8,487 nt of DNA from Clostridiales bacterium (GCA_019420425.1 JAHZHG010000102.1:1-8487), one strand, 5' to 3'; numbered from the stretch's first letter, positions 1 to 6,473 are shown. Numbers and translations are program-made. Notes: a model not told the origin generated them from the sequence alone.

Positions 1-798
1 GGGACAACGGGGGCCTTTTCTTCTTTGACCGGCTATGCTTCGGATCCGGTCATTAATCTGACCACGATATCGTTGATTGTAATTGGCGGTATCGGCTTTC
101 TGACCTGGGACGATCTTCGGGTTAACCGGCTGCACTGGCACAAGTACCGGATGCAAAGCAAGGTGATTCTCTGCACAACATCCGTTTTACTGGCTGTTCC
201 GGCAGCTTACTTTTTCTTTTTTGAATTTGCCGCGTTGGAGCCGGGTAAGCGTATCCTATGCTCCCTTTTTCAGTCTGCAACCCCGCGAACGGCAGGTTTT
301 AATACGGTAGATTTGACTTCCCTGCGGGAATCGGGGCAATCCATCATCCTCCTGCTTATGCTGATTGGCGGAAGCCCGGGCTCTACCGCAGGCGGCATGA
401 AAACCACTACCCTTGCGGTGCTGTTTGCCACGTCGCTATCCACCTTCCGCAGAAAAGAGCATACGCATTTTTGGGGGCGAAGAATTGAGGATGATGTGGT
501 CAAAAATGCTGCCACGATTGGGTTTTTATACATTGCGTTGTTCTTCTTTGGCGGACTGGCGATCAGTATGGCGGAGGGACTTCCTATACTTACCAGCCTG
601 TTTGAAGCCGCCTCTGCGGTAGGCACAGTTGGCTTATCTCTGGGAATTACCCCCGGTCTGGGCATATTGTCTAGGACAATTCTGATTCTGCTCATGTTCT
701 TTGGCAGGGTCGGGGGACTGACTCTGATTTTTGCCGCATTGTCCGGCACACAAAAGCAAGTGGCAAAGCTTCCGCTGGAAAAAATAACGGTTGGATAA
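1..798 (+). CDS. ktrB: TrkH/KtrB-family K+ uptake channel subunit, C-terminal part (5' end outside window)
   Basis: Pore-forming membrane subunit of a Trk/Ktr potassium uptake system, which moves K+ (often Na+-coupled) into the cytoplasm and is gated by a cytosolic RCK protein. The reading frame is open from base 1 with no stop before 796-798, so the start and first pore repeat are missing; 265 residues are visible, against roughly 450 for a full KtrB. Visible hallmarks: hydrophobic segments with a GGIGF stretch; the third P-loop, where PRTAGFNT (about bases 283-306) holds the filter glycine; the family loop GGSPGSTAGG (from base 367), which in KtrB forms the intramembrane gate; the fourth P-loop GTVGLSLG (bases 622-645); and the usual C-terminal end LEKITVG. 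A TTG at 25 is inside the conserved domain and is not the start. The next gene encodes the RCK partner 22 bp downstream, giving an operon. KtrB is preferred over TrkH because the partner has a single RCK; the two names overlap in annotation. Confidence 0.93.
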   Translation, partial: GTTGAFSSLTGYASDPVINLTTISLIVIGGIGFLTWDDLRVNRLHWHKYRMQSKVILCTTSVLLAVPAAYFFFFEFAALEPGKRILCSLFQSATPRTAGFNTVDLTSLRESGQSIILLLMLIGGSPGSTAGGMKTTTLAVLFATSLSTFRRKEHTHFWGRRIEDDVVKNAATIGFLYIALFFFGGLAISMAEGLPILTSLFEAASAVGTVGLSLGITPGLGILSRTILILLMFFGRVGGLTLIFAALSGTQKQVAKLPLEKITVG

Positions 799-803
799 AG
801 GAG

Positions 804-810
804 AAGGAGG
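804..810 (+). promoter_or_regulatory. Ribosome binding site of ktrA
   Basis: AAGGAGG, 10 bases before the ATG at 821. It settles the start: a TTG at 791 in the same frame would add ten unconserved residues, would overlap the end of ktrB and lies upstream of this site, whereas the GLGRFG nucleotide-binding motif sits at its normal place when translation begins at 821. Confidence 0.8.
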
Positions 811-820
811 TAACAATACG

Positions 821-1468
821 ATGAAAGCGATACTTTTAATTGGGCTGGGACGATTTGGCCGACATATTGCCATGCACTTGAATGAGCTGAAGCATCAGGT
901 TATGGCGGTAGACCATGTGGAGGAGCGGGTAGATGCGGTACTGCCCTATGTAACAAATGCGCAGATCGGAGACAGCACAAACGCCGATTTTCTGGAATCT
1001 CTGGGAATCAGAAATTACGACGTCTGCATTGTGGCCATTGGAAACGATTTCCAAAGCTCTCTGGAAACCACTTCTCTGCTCAAAGAGCTTGGCGCAAAGC
1101 TGGTGGTATCCAGGGCGGCCAGGGATGTGCAGGCAAAGTTTCTTCTGCGCAACGGTGCAGACGAGGTGGTCTACCCGGAAAAGCAGCTTGCCAAATGGAC
1201 AGCCATCCGTTACAGCGCCGACCACATTTTGGATTACATCGAGCTGGACGAGGAACACGCGATCTTTGAAATACCGGTTCCGGAAGATTGGGCAGGCCGG
1301 ACCATTGGGCAGATTGATATTCGAAAGAAATACAACATTAACATTATGGGAAGCAAAAAAAACGGAAAGCTGGAGCTTTCGATTACTCCGGATATGGTGC
1401 TGGAAGCTAAGAGTACGATGCTGGTACTTGGCCGAAACAGAGATATTCAGAAATGCTTTCGTATTTGA
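821..1468 (+). CDS. ktrA: TrkA/KtrA-family K+ uptake regulator (single RCK: NAD-binding plus RCK_C)
   Basis: Cytosolic gating subunit that forms a ring under the KtrB/TrkH channel and opens or closes it in response to nucleotides. At 215 residues it has the size of KtrA (one RCK unit), about half that of enterobacterial TrkA (two units). The N-terminal Rossmann fold shows GLGRFG at residues 8-13, an acidic residue at the end of strand 2 (D31), GDSTN at 50-54 and the family R-A-A stretch at 98-100. The C-terminal RCK_C domain spans about 140-210. Within it, IDIR (165-168), N174-I175 and P190 line up, with a constant shift of one, with the residues I recall contacting cyclic di-AMP in Staphylococcus aureus KtrA (D167, I168, R169, N175, I176, P191). 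This needs a proper alignment, since some of these positions are conserved across RCK_C domains generally. It is the second gene of the transporter operon, followed after 31 bp by an uncharacterised membrane protein. Confidence 0.93.
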   Translation: MKAILLIGLGRFGRHIAMHLNELKHQVMAVDHVEERVDAVLPYVTNAQIGDSTNADFLESLGIRNYDVCIVAIGNDFQSSLETTSLLKELGAKLVVSRAARDVQAKFLLRNGADEVVYPEKQLAKWTAIRYSADHILDYIELDEEHAIFEIPVPEDWAGRTIGQIDIRKKYNINIMGSKKNGKLELSITPDMVLEAKSTMLVLGRNRDIQKCFRI

Positions 1469-1499
1469 AGAGCCTCATTTACGACTGGGAGGTGAGACG

Positions 1500-2021
1500 A
1501 TGCAGGATGTGCTATTGCTTGCGGCGGTGGCAGTAATGTTTGCCTTTGGCTGGGTTATGATGAAAAAGCTGGATTGCTTTCTTGAATCGAACCGGCATAT
1601 GCAGGAATTGCAGCGTTCATCCGGCGGGAATGCCCTGCGTCTGGGGTTTTGCAATCCAATGGCTGCAGACAGCATTACCAATGTCCTTGAGCAATATTCC
1701 AAGCTGTACCCGGATATGGAGGTTCGCATTTTTTGCGGATCCGAGGAAAAATTGCTGAAAGGTCTCTCCGCTGGCAAATTTGACGTCATTTTTTTGCCGG
1801 AAAATGCTGAAATTCCCGCTCATGTGCATTATAATTCCAAGATGGTTTCTCTGAATTACACGCCTGTTATGATGAAATATGGCGGACTGCCCATTGAACC
1901 GATTGCAGATGGGCACATCATTCAGAAGGCGTTATGGATGGGTGAAGCTGCATCTACTTTCATCAGTTGTCTGATCAAATGCCCGGAAGCCCATTTGGCT
2001 GTGCCTGCACGGGGAAAATAG
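1500..2021 (+). CDS. Uncharacterised one-TM protein with a half LysR-effector/periplasmic-binding-like domain
   Basis: Function unknown. The 173-residue product starts with one hydrophobic helix (residues about 4-21), then MKKLDCFLESNR and a soluble domain. Residues 45-120 (LRLGF, then NVLEQYSKLYPDMEV, then LLKGLSAGKFDVIFLPE) look like the first lobe of a type 2 periplasmic-binding fold as in LysR effector domains: strand, helix, strand, with the typical L..G..D..i pattern. A second lobe is not evident; the rest (NYTPVMMKYGGLPIEPIADG, 119-138, and a short tail) is not an obvious lobe 2. The ATG at 1500 follows GGGAGGTGA (1487-1495) at ideal spacing. By the positive-inside rule (negative D3 before the helix, K22-K23 and R32 after it), the domain should lie in the cytoplasm. 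I recall similar proteins in gut Clostridia between trkA and kdpD, so it is probably a real accessory of this K+ module. A decayed LysR-type protein is the alternative, but the strong ribosome site and intact frame argue for a functional gene. Confidence 0.8.
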   Translation: MQDVLLLAAVAVMFAFGWVMMKKLDCFLESNRHMQELQRSSGGNALRLGFCNPMAADSITNVLEQYSKLYPDMEVRIFCGSEEKLLKGLSAGKFDVIFLPENAEIPAHVHYNSKMVSLNYTPVMMKYGGLPIEPIADGHIIQKALWMGEAASTFISCLIKCPEAHLAVPARGK

Positions 2022-2038
2022 GAATTGCCGGCATAGGG

Positions 2039-2047
2039 TGGTATAAT
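2039..2047 (+). promoter_or_regulatory. Extended -10 promoter before kdpDE
   Basis: The gap before kdpD contains TGGTATAAT, a perfect extended -10 element (TGnTATAAT). No good -35 is present at 17 bp (TAGGAA at 2019-2024); extended -10 promoters tolerate this. An 8-bp palindrome TGCCGGCA (2026-2033) lies in the spacer/-35 area. Transcription would begin near 2054, leaving only about 16 bases of leader, which still include the AAGGAGG ribosome site at 2056-2062. This would let kdpDE be expressed apart from the transporter genes. It is a sequence match only, without direct evidence of activity. Confidence 0.5.
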
Positions 2048-2069
2048 ATGAAGGCAAGGAGGAACGCAA

Positions 2070-4772
2070 ATGGAAATACCAAGACAAAATCCGGATCAAC
2101 TGTTAAGAGCAATCCAAAATGATACAGAAAATGAAAAAAGGGGAAAGCTGAAGATCTTTTTTGGCTATGCCGCCGGCGTAGGAAAAACTTATGCCATGCT
2201 GCAGGCGGCGCATCAGGCGAAAGCGCATGGAACCGAGGTAGTTGCCGGATATATAGAACCTCATTCCAGGCCGCAGACATCGGCTCTGCTGAGTGGAATC
2301 GAGCAGCTTCCGGCAAAGCAGGTGCCTTATGGGGAGATGATCCTCCGGGAGTTCGATATTGACCGTGCGCTGAAGCGGAAACCACAACTGATCCTGGTAG
2401 ATGAACTGGCCCATACCAATGCGGAGGGCAGCCGCCATACCAAGCGCTATCAGGATGTGCAGGAGCTTCTGAACGCCGGGATCGATGTGTATACCACGGT
2501 CAATGTCCAGCATATTGAGAGCCTGAATGATACGGTTGCTTCCATTACCGGCGTTTTGGTGCGGGAGCGTATTCCGGATTCTGTATTTGACCAGGCGGAT
2601 CAGGTAGAGCTGGTGGATATCGAACCGACTGAGCTGCTGGAGCGCATGGCAAGCGGAAATATCTATCAGGAAGATCAGGCGGAACGGGCGGCTGTCAATT
2701 TTTTCACCGTTGAAAATCTAACCGCTTTGCGGGAGATTGCCCTGCGCCGCTGTGCGGATCGGGTCAACCTGCTGACGGAGAGCGCCAGAATCCAGAGCCG
2801 GGGCGATTACCACACCGATGAGCATATTCTGGTGTGTCTCTCGTCCTCTCCATCCAACGCGAAGATTATTCGCACCGCTGCGCGAATGGCGCGGGCGTTT
2901 CGCGGGAGCTTTACCGCTCTTTTCGTGGAAACGGCGGCCACTGCCGAAATGAGCGAAGAGGACAAGAAGCGGCTGCGGGATAATACCCGGCTGGCCGGGC
3001 AGCTTGGCGCACATATAGAAACGGTCTACGGCGAGGATGTCTCCTATCAGATTGCGGAATTTGCAAGGCTTTCCGGAGTCTCTAAAATTGTGATCGGGCG
3101 GAGCACAGCTACGAGAAAAAGCATGTTCAGCAAGCCGACACTGACGGAACGCCTGATTGCCAGCGCCCCCAACCTGGATATTCATGTAATCCCGGATGCA
3201 AGTTCCGGAGGCGCCTGCCAGAAGCATACGGCTAAACGGTTTTCGGTAACCGCTGTGCCGATTCGCGATTTGGCAAAGAGTATTCTCGTCCTGCTGGTTT
3301 CCACTTTAGTTGGATATGCGTTTTACACGATGGGCTTTTCCGAGGCCAACATCGTGTCCGTATATATTTTTGGAGTGTTAGTCATCTCCGTCATCACAAC
3401 GAACCGCTTTTGCGGGGCCGCGGCGTCTATCGTAAGCGTGATGGTGTTTAACTTTTTCTTTACCGTTCCGCGCTTTACCTTTCGCTTCAGCAATCCGAAC
3501 TATCTGGTGACTTTCCCCATCATGTTCATGGTGGCGCTATTGACCGGGTCGCTTGCCACACGGCTGAAAAATAATGCGAAGCAATCTGCCAATGCGGCCT
3601 ACCGGACGAAGATTTTGTTTGAAACGAATCAGCTTCTCCAACGGGAAACGGAGGAGCAGGCAGTGGTAAAAGCGGCTGCGGGACAGCTCCTGAAATTGCT
3701 CCAGAAAGACATTGTGGTTTACCTGGCAAATGGGCAGGAGCTTGATTCTCCCAGCATTTTTCGGACGCCTGACAGCGACGGAAGCAACCTGGTCTCTGAA
3801 AATGAGAAAGCGGTTGCGGCATGGGTACTGCGGAATAACAAGCACGCCGGAGCCACCACCGACACCTTAGCCAGCGCCAAATGCCTGTATTTGGCAATCC
3901 GGGTCAATCAACAGGTTTACGGCGTTGTGGGCGTCGCAATGAATGATATCCCCCTGGACTCGTTTGAAAACAGCGTCCTGCTGTCGATTCTCGGTGAATG
4001 TGCTCTGGCATTAGAAAATATCAAAAATGCCCGCGAAAAAGAAGAAGCCGCCATTATGGCCAGAAATGAGCAGCTTCGCGCGAACCTTCTCCGCGCCATT
4101 TCCCACGATCTGCGTACCCCGCTTACCTCCATTTCCGGAAACGCCGACAACCTGCTGGCCAACTATGAGAAAATGGATGATGAAACGAGAAAACGGACGT
4201 TTACCGATATTTATGACGATTCCATGTGGCTGATCAATCTGGTAGAGAATTTGCTGGCGATTACGAGAATCGAGGGCGGACAGGTTCATCTGACGCAGTC
4301 GGTCGAGCTGATGGACGAGGTGGTCGCAGAGGCTCTGCGGCATATTAATCGCAAAAGTAAGGAACATACCATTCATGTCAGTTCCTCTGAGGAGTTGATT
4401 CTTGCAAGCATTGATGCTAAACTGATTGTCCAGGTTATCATCAATTTGCTGGATAACGCCATCAAGTATACGCCGGCCGGGTCGGTGATTGAGGTTCACA
4501 CCGAGAAAAACAAAGAGGCACACCAGGTCGTGGTTTCTGTTTCTGACGATGGCCCGGGCATTCCGGATGACCAAAAGCCGCATATTTTTGATATGTTTTA
4601 TAGCGCAGCCAACAATATTGCAGACAGCAGAAGAAGCCTCGGCTTGGGCCTTTCTCTGTGCAAATCCATTGTCGCTGCTCACGGGGGAACCATCTGGGTG
4701 ACCGATCATGACCCGAAAGGAACCGTCTTTACCTTTACATTACCGGTAGGGGAGGTTGAACTGCATGAATAA
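2070..4772 (+). CDS. kdpD: KdpD sensor histidine kinase
   Basis: Membrane sensor kinase that responds to K+ limitation/ionic stress and controls phosphorylation of KdpE. The 900 residues match full-length KdpD (E. coli about 894). Domains in order: N-terminal KdpD domain (about 24-235) with a Walker-A-like GYAAGVGKT (32-40) and ILVDELAHTN (108-117); a universal-stress-protein domain (about 250-376); four transmembrane segments (about 402-497, DUF4118 type); a GAF-like region (about 515-650); and a kinase core with the H-box SHDLRTPL (phospho-acceptor H679), N-box NLLDNAIKY (792-800), G1 DDGPGIP (826-832) and G2 GLGLGLS from residue 856-858 on. The USP domain shows S258-x-S260, exactly 20 residues, then FTALF (281-285), nearly the SxS-x20-FTAxY cyclic-di-AMP motif of S. 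aureus KdpD with the last Tyr as Phe. The ATG at 2070 follows AAGGAGG (2056-2062). It forms an operon with kdpE. No kdpFABC is visible, so the target in this organism is open. Confidence 0.96.
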   Translation: MEIPRQNPDQLLRAIQNDTENEKRGKLKIFFGYAAGVGKTYAMLQAAHQAKAHGTEVVAGYIEPHSRPQTSALLSGIEQLPAKQVPYGEMILREFDIDRALKRKPQLILVDELAHTNAEGSRHTKRYQDVQELLNAGIDVYTTVNVQHIESLNDTVASITGVLVRERIPDSVFDQADQVELVDIEPTELLERMASGNIYQEDQAERAAVNFFTVENLTALREIALRRCADRVNLLTESARIQSRGDYHTDEHILVCLSSSPSNAKIIRTAARMARAFRGSFTALFVETAATAEMSEEDKKRLRDNTRLAGQLGAHIETVYGEDVSYQIAEFARLSGVSKIVIGRSTATRKSMFSKPTLTERLIASAPNLDIHVIPDASSGGACQKHTAKRFSVTAVPIRDLAKSILVLLVSTLVGYAFYTMGFSEANIVSVYIFGVLVISVITTNRFCGAAASIVSVMVFNFFFTVPRFTFRFSNPNYLVTFPIMFMVALLTGSLATRLKNNAKQSANAAYRTKILFETNQLLQRETEEQAVVKAAAGQLLKLLQKDIVVYLANGQELDSPSIFRTPDSDGSNLVSENEKAVAAWVLRNNKHAGATTDTLASAKCLYLAIRVNQQVYGVVGVAMNDIPLDSFENSVLLSILGECALALENIKNAREKEEAAIMARNEQLRANLLRAISHDLRTPLTSISGNADNLLANYEKMDDETRKRTFTDIYDDSMWLINLVENLLAITRIEGGQVHLTQSVELMDEVVAEALRHINRKSKEHTIHVSSSEELILASIDAKLIVQVIINLLDNAIKYTPAGSVIEVHTEKNKEAHQVVVSVSDDGPGIPDDQKPHIFDMFYSAANNIADSRRSLGLGLSLCKSIVAAHGGTIWVTDHDPKGTVFTFTLPVGEVELHE
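4748..4755 (+). promoter_or_regulatory. Ribosome binding site of kdpE inside the end of kdpD
   Basis: AGGGGAGG within the last codons of kdpD, 9 bases before the ATG at 4765. It favours that ATG over the in-frame TTG at 4756, which directly abuts the site. The overlap suggests translational coupling and balanced synthesis of kinase and regulator. Confidence 0.7.
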
Positions 4773-5466
4773 ACCGTTAATATTGGTTGTGGAGGATGAC
4801 CCTCCGGTACGCAACCTGATTACCACTACATTAAAAACCAATGATTATCGCTATCTGGTCGCGGTTAATGGTGAAACTGCCGTTCTGGAAGCTTCCTCCC
4901 ATAATCCGGATATCATACTGCTTGACCTTGGACTGCCGGATATGGACGGCGTACAGGTAATCCAGAATATCCGTTCGTGGTCGAATCTGCCGATTATCGT
5001 TATCAGCGCCCGCAGTGAGGATAATGATAAAATTGAAGCTCTGGATGCAGGGGCTGACGATTACCTGACCAAGCCTTTTTCTGTAGAGGAGCTTCTGGCG
5101 CGGCTTCGGGTCACCCAGAGAAGGCTGTCATACATGACAGCAGAAATGCTGGCTGCCAGTTCGGTTATGATGAACGGGAAGCTGAAGGTGGATTATGCCG
5201 GAGGCTGCGCATATCTGGATGGACAGGAGCTGCATCTGACACCGATTGAGTATAAGCTGCTGTGCCTGCTGTCCAAGAATGTAGGAAAAGTGCTGACGCA
5301 CACCTTCATTACACAAAATATTTGGGGGCGGAGCTGGGATAATGATATTGCTTCCCTCCGCGTCTTTATGGCAACGCTGAGAAAAAAACTGGAGCCAACA
5401 CCAGATTCGCCGCAGTATATCCAGACCCACATTGGTGTGGGCTACCGGATGATGAAGGTGGAATAA
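4765..5466 (+). CDS. kdpE: KdpE response regulator (OmpR/PhoB type)
   Basis: DNA-binding response regulator phosphorylated by KdpD; in known systems it activates kdpFABC and sometimes other K+ or virulence genes. The 233-residue product has an N-terminal receiver domain (1-120) with the acidic pocket D11-D12, phospho-acceptor D54 (in LLDLGLPDMDG), S81 as the switch hydroxyl residue and K103 in the TKPF motif. The winged-helix output domain (about 135-231) contains LTPIEYKLL (158-166) and the recognition-helix stretch IASLRVFMATLRKKLEP, ending with the wing GVGYRM. It begins 8 bp before the kdpD stop, so the pair is coupled. The closing IQTHIGVGYR differs from the common TEPGVGYR, a minor variation. 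Its stop lies 17 bp from the stop of the convergent AraC-family gene, and no convincing terminator is visible between them. Confidence 0.95.
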   Translation: MNKPLILVVEDDPPVRNLITTTLKTNDYRYLVAVNGETAVLEASSHNPDIILLDLGLPDMDGVQVIQNIRSWSNLPIIVISARSEDNDKIEALDAGADDYLTKPFSVEELLARLRVTQRRLSYMTAEMLAASSVMMNGKLKVDYAGGCAYLDGQELHLTPIEYKLLCLLSKNVGKVLTHTFITQNIWGRSWDNDIASLRVFMATLRKKLEPTPDSPQYIQTHIGVGYRMMKVE

Positions 5467-5483
5467 TGATAATAATTGGCAGC

Positions 5484-6362
5484 CTAAGGCCGGTTAAGGC
5501 AGAGCGAGCGGTATTGGTTTGGCGTTACCCCTTTGTATTCCCGGAATTTTCGGATAAAGTAACTGAAGTTATCGAATCCGACGGAAAGCGCAATCTGAGA
5601 AACCGGCAGCTCCGACTCGGTAAGGAGCTGGCAGGCCTTTTGAATCCGGTATTCATTGATGAACGCAATCGGCGGTTTTCCGATTTCCTGTTTGAAATAA
5701 TGGCAGAAATAGTTGGGGCTCATAAAGCATATTCCGGATAAGGTCTGCAGGGACAGGGAGTCGGCATAATTTTGATGGATGTATTCGATTACCTTTTTTA
5801 GCTTGTTTATCGAATTTTCTTCTTTTGAGGACACCGTATTTTCTAAAAACCGGCCTTTCTGGAAAAGCAGCTCCAGTATATGCAGAATATGAAGCTTGAT
5901 GCTTAAAGGAGCGCAGACGGAGGGCGTATGGTAGAGCTTTGTGATTTCCTGTATGTGGCAGAGGATTTTTGCGCGCTCCTCTGCGGAAAATACAGAGGAA
6001 GAGGTGGGAAAGATCAGCCTGCCGCCGGTAACGGGGCGGATGAACCTGTGCTGGCAGGTATCATACAAGGTAAAATCCAGAAAGGCAGGGTTAAACACAA
6101 TGGCATGATGCAGCGATTCCCCGACGGACTTAATTTCATGCAGCTCTCCGGAATTAATAAAGCAGAATTCACCGGGATTCAGCGTAATGGTTTTGCCGTG
6201 TATGGTTAGATGAAGAACGCCGTATTCTACGTAGAGCCATTCCAGCTCCTCGTGCCAGTGCTGGGATACAAAGTAAAACCCGTCTTTATCATGCTGGGAA
6301 TATACCTGTAAGGGAAAAACCGGGGTGCCATGGGTGTGATTTTCGTGGTAGGAAGGAATCAT
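5484..6362 (-). CDS. AraC-family transcriptional regulator with N-terminal cupin sensor domain
   Basis: Likely sugar-responsive transcription factor. The 292-residue product starts with a cupin-like AraC sensor domain (about 18-110): HWHEELEW (35-42), NPGEFCFINSGELHEI (62-77), typical of the AraC_binding/cupin fold that holds a carbohydrate or similar ligand. The C-terminal 100 residues carry the two helix-turn-helix units of the family: first about 203-225 (LSLQTLSGICFMSPNYFCHYF), second about 253-275 (VSQIALSVGFDNFSYFIRKF) followed by the signature GVTPNQYR (278-285). The ATG is read from 6362 on the - strand, with AGGAG (complement of 6372-6376) 9 bases before it. It is divergent from the GH13 glucosidase gene with 118 bp between, so that gene and its follower are the probable targets; activation is the usual mode. 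The ligand cannot be read from the sequence, though an alpha-glucoside or derived sugar is suggested by the neighbour. Confidence 0.93.
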   Translation of the reverse strand: MIPSYHENHTHGTPVFPLQVYSQHDKDGFYFVSQHWHEELEWLYVEYGVLHLTIHGKTITLNPGEFCFINSGELHEIKSVGESLHHAIVFNPAFLDFTLYDTCQHRFIRPVTGGRLIFPTSSSVFSAEERAKILCHIQEITKLYHTPSVCAPLSIKLHILHILELLFQKGRFLENTVSSKEENSINKLKKVIEYIHQNYADSLSLQTLSGICFMSPNYFCHYFKQEIGKPPIAFINEYRIQKACQLLTESELPVSQIALSVGFDNFSYFIRKFREYKGVTPNQYRSLCLNRP

Positions 6363-6414
6363 GTGTATCAGCTCCTGAATCGTAAAATTGTGTTATTATT
6401 CGGTAAGATTATGC

Positions 6415-6429
6415 AAGCATCAGCTGCTT
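6415..6429. repeat. Imperfect 15-bp palindrome in the araC/malL divergent gap
   Basis: AAGCATCAGCTGCTT reads as an inverted repeat with AAGCA/TGCTT arms and one mismatched pair near the centre. It lies just upstream of the rightward -10 element at 6438, where a -35 would be expected, and just downstream of the leftward start region. It is a candidate operator for the AraC-like or another regulator. AraC proteins often use direct rather than inverted repeats, so assignment is open. Confidence 0.3.
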
Positions 6430-6435
6430 TTCTAC

Positions 6436-6464
6436 ACTATACTAAAAAACACAGAGAAAAACAA
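6436..6464 (-). promoter_or_regulatory. Candidate leftward promoter for the AraC-family gene
   Basis: On the - strand, TTGTTT (complement of 6459-6464) and TATAGT (complement of 6436-6441) are separated by exactly 17 bp. The -10 matches five of six consensus bases, the -35 three of six. Transcription would begin near 6429, giving a leader of about 67 bases. Moderate match by eye only. Confidence 0.4.
6438..6443 (+). promoter_or_regulatory. Candidate rightward -10 element for the glucosidase operon
   Basis: TATACT (five of six consensus bases) lies about 38 bases before the ATG at 6481, giving a leader of about 30 bases. No recognisable -35 occurs at 16-18 bp (AAGCAT at 17), which would fit a promoter that needs an activator. 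It overlaps the leftward -10 element, so the two polymerases could not bind at once. Confidence 0.35.
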
Positions 6465-6468
6465 GAAC

Positions 6469-6473
6469 GAGGT
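6469..6473 (+). promoter_or_regulatory. Ribosome binding site of the GH13 glucosidase
   Basis: GAGGT, 7 bases before the ATG at 6481. It fixes the start there, in place of upstream in-frame codons such as TTG 6388, whose translation (cysteine- and tyrosine-rich, no family similarity) would cover the promoter region. Confidence 0.65.

Noticed and set aside
957..1499. Upstream extension of the small membrane protein's frame through ktrA
   Set aside because: The frame happens to be open across ktrA, but its translation there is low-complexity, Trp/Ser/Arg-rich shadow sequence; the ATG at 1500 has an ideal ribosome site and begins a clean membrane helix.
1500..2021. Small membrane gene as a frameshifted or truncated LysR regulator
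   Set aside because: There is no helix-turn-helix upstream, but a membrane helix with its own ribosome site, and no continuing LysR-like sequence in other frames before kdpD.
4011..4709. Long open frame of 232 codons on the - strand inside kdpD
   Set aside because: It lies wholly antisense to the kinase core of kdpD, which has all expected motifs; its translation shows no family features.
5482..5500. Small hairpin (GCC-TAA / TTA-A-GGC with a bulge) at the end of the AraC-family gene as an intrinsic terminator
   Set aside because: The stem is only six pairs with a bulge, and the downstream tract on the - strand (AATTATTATC) is not a real T-run; on the + strand no T-run follows at all.
5928..6209. 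Open frame of 93 codons on the + strand within the AraC-family gene
   Set aside because: It is antisense to the cupin domain, has no ribosome site or recognisable domain, and is explained by the codon pattern of the opposite gene.
6388..6415. Alternative rightward promoter TTGTGT-16-TATGCA
   Set aside because: The -10 matches only three of six consensus bases and the spacing is sub-optimal; TATACT at 6438 is the better candidate.
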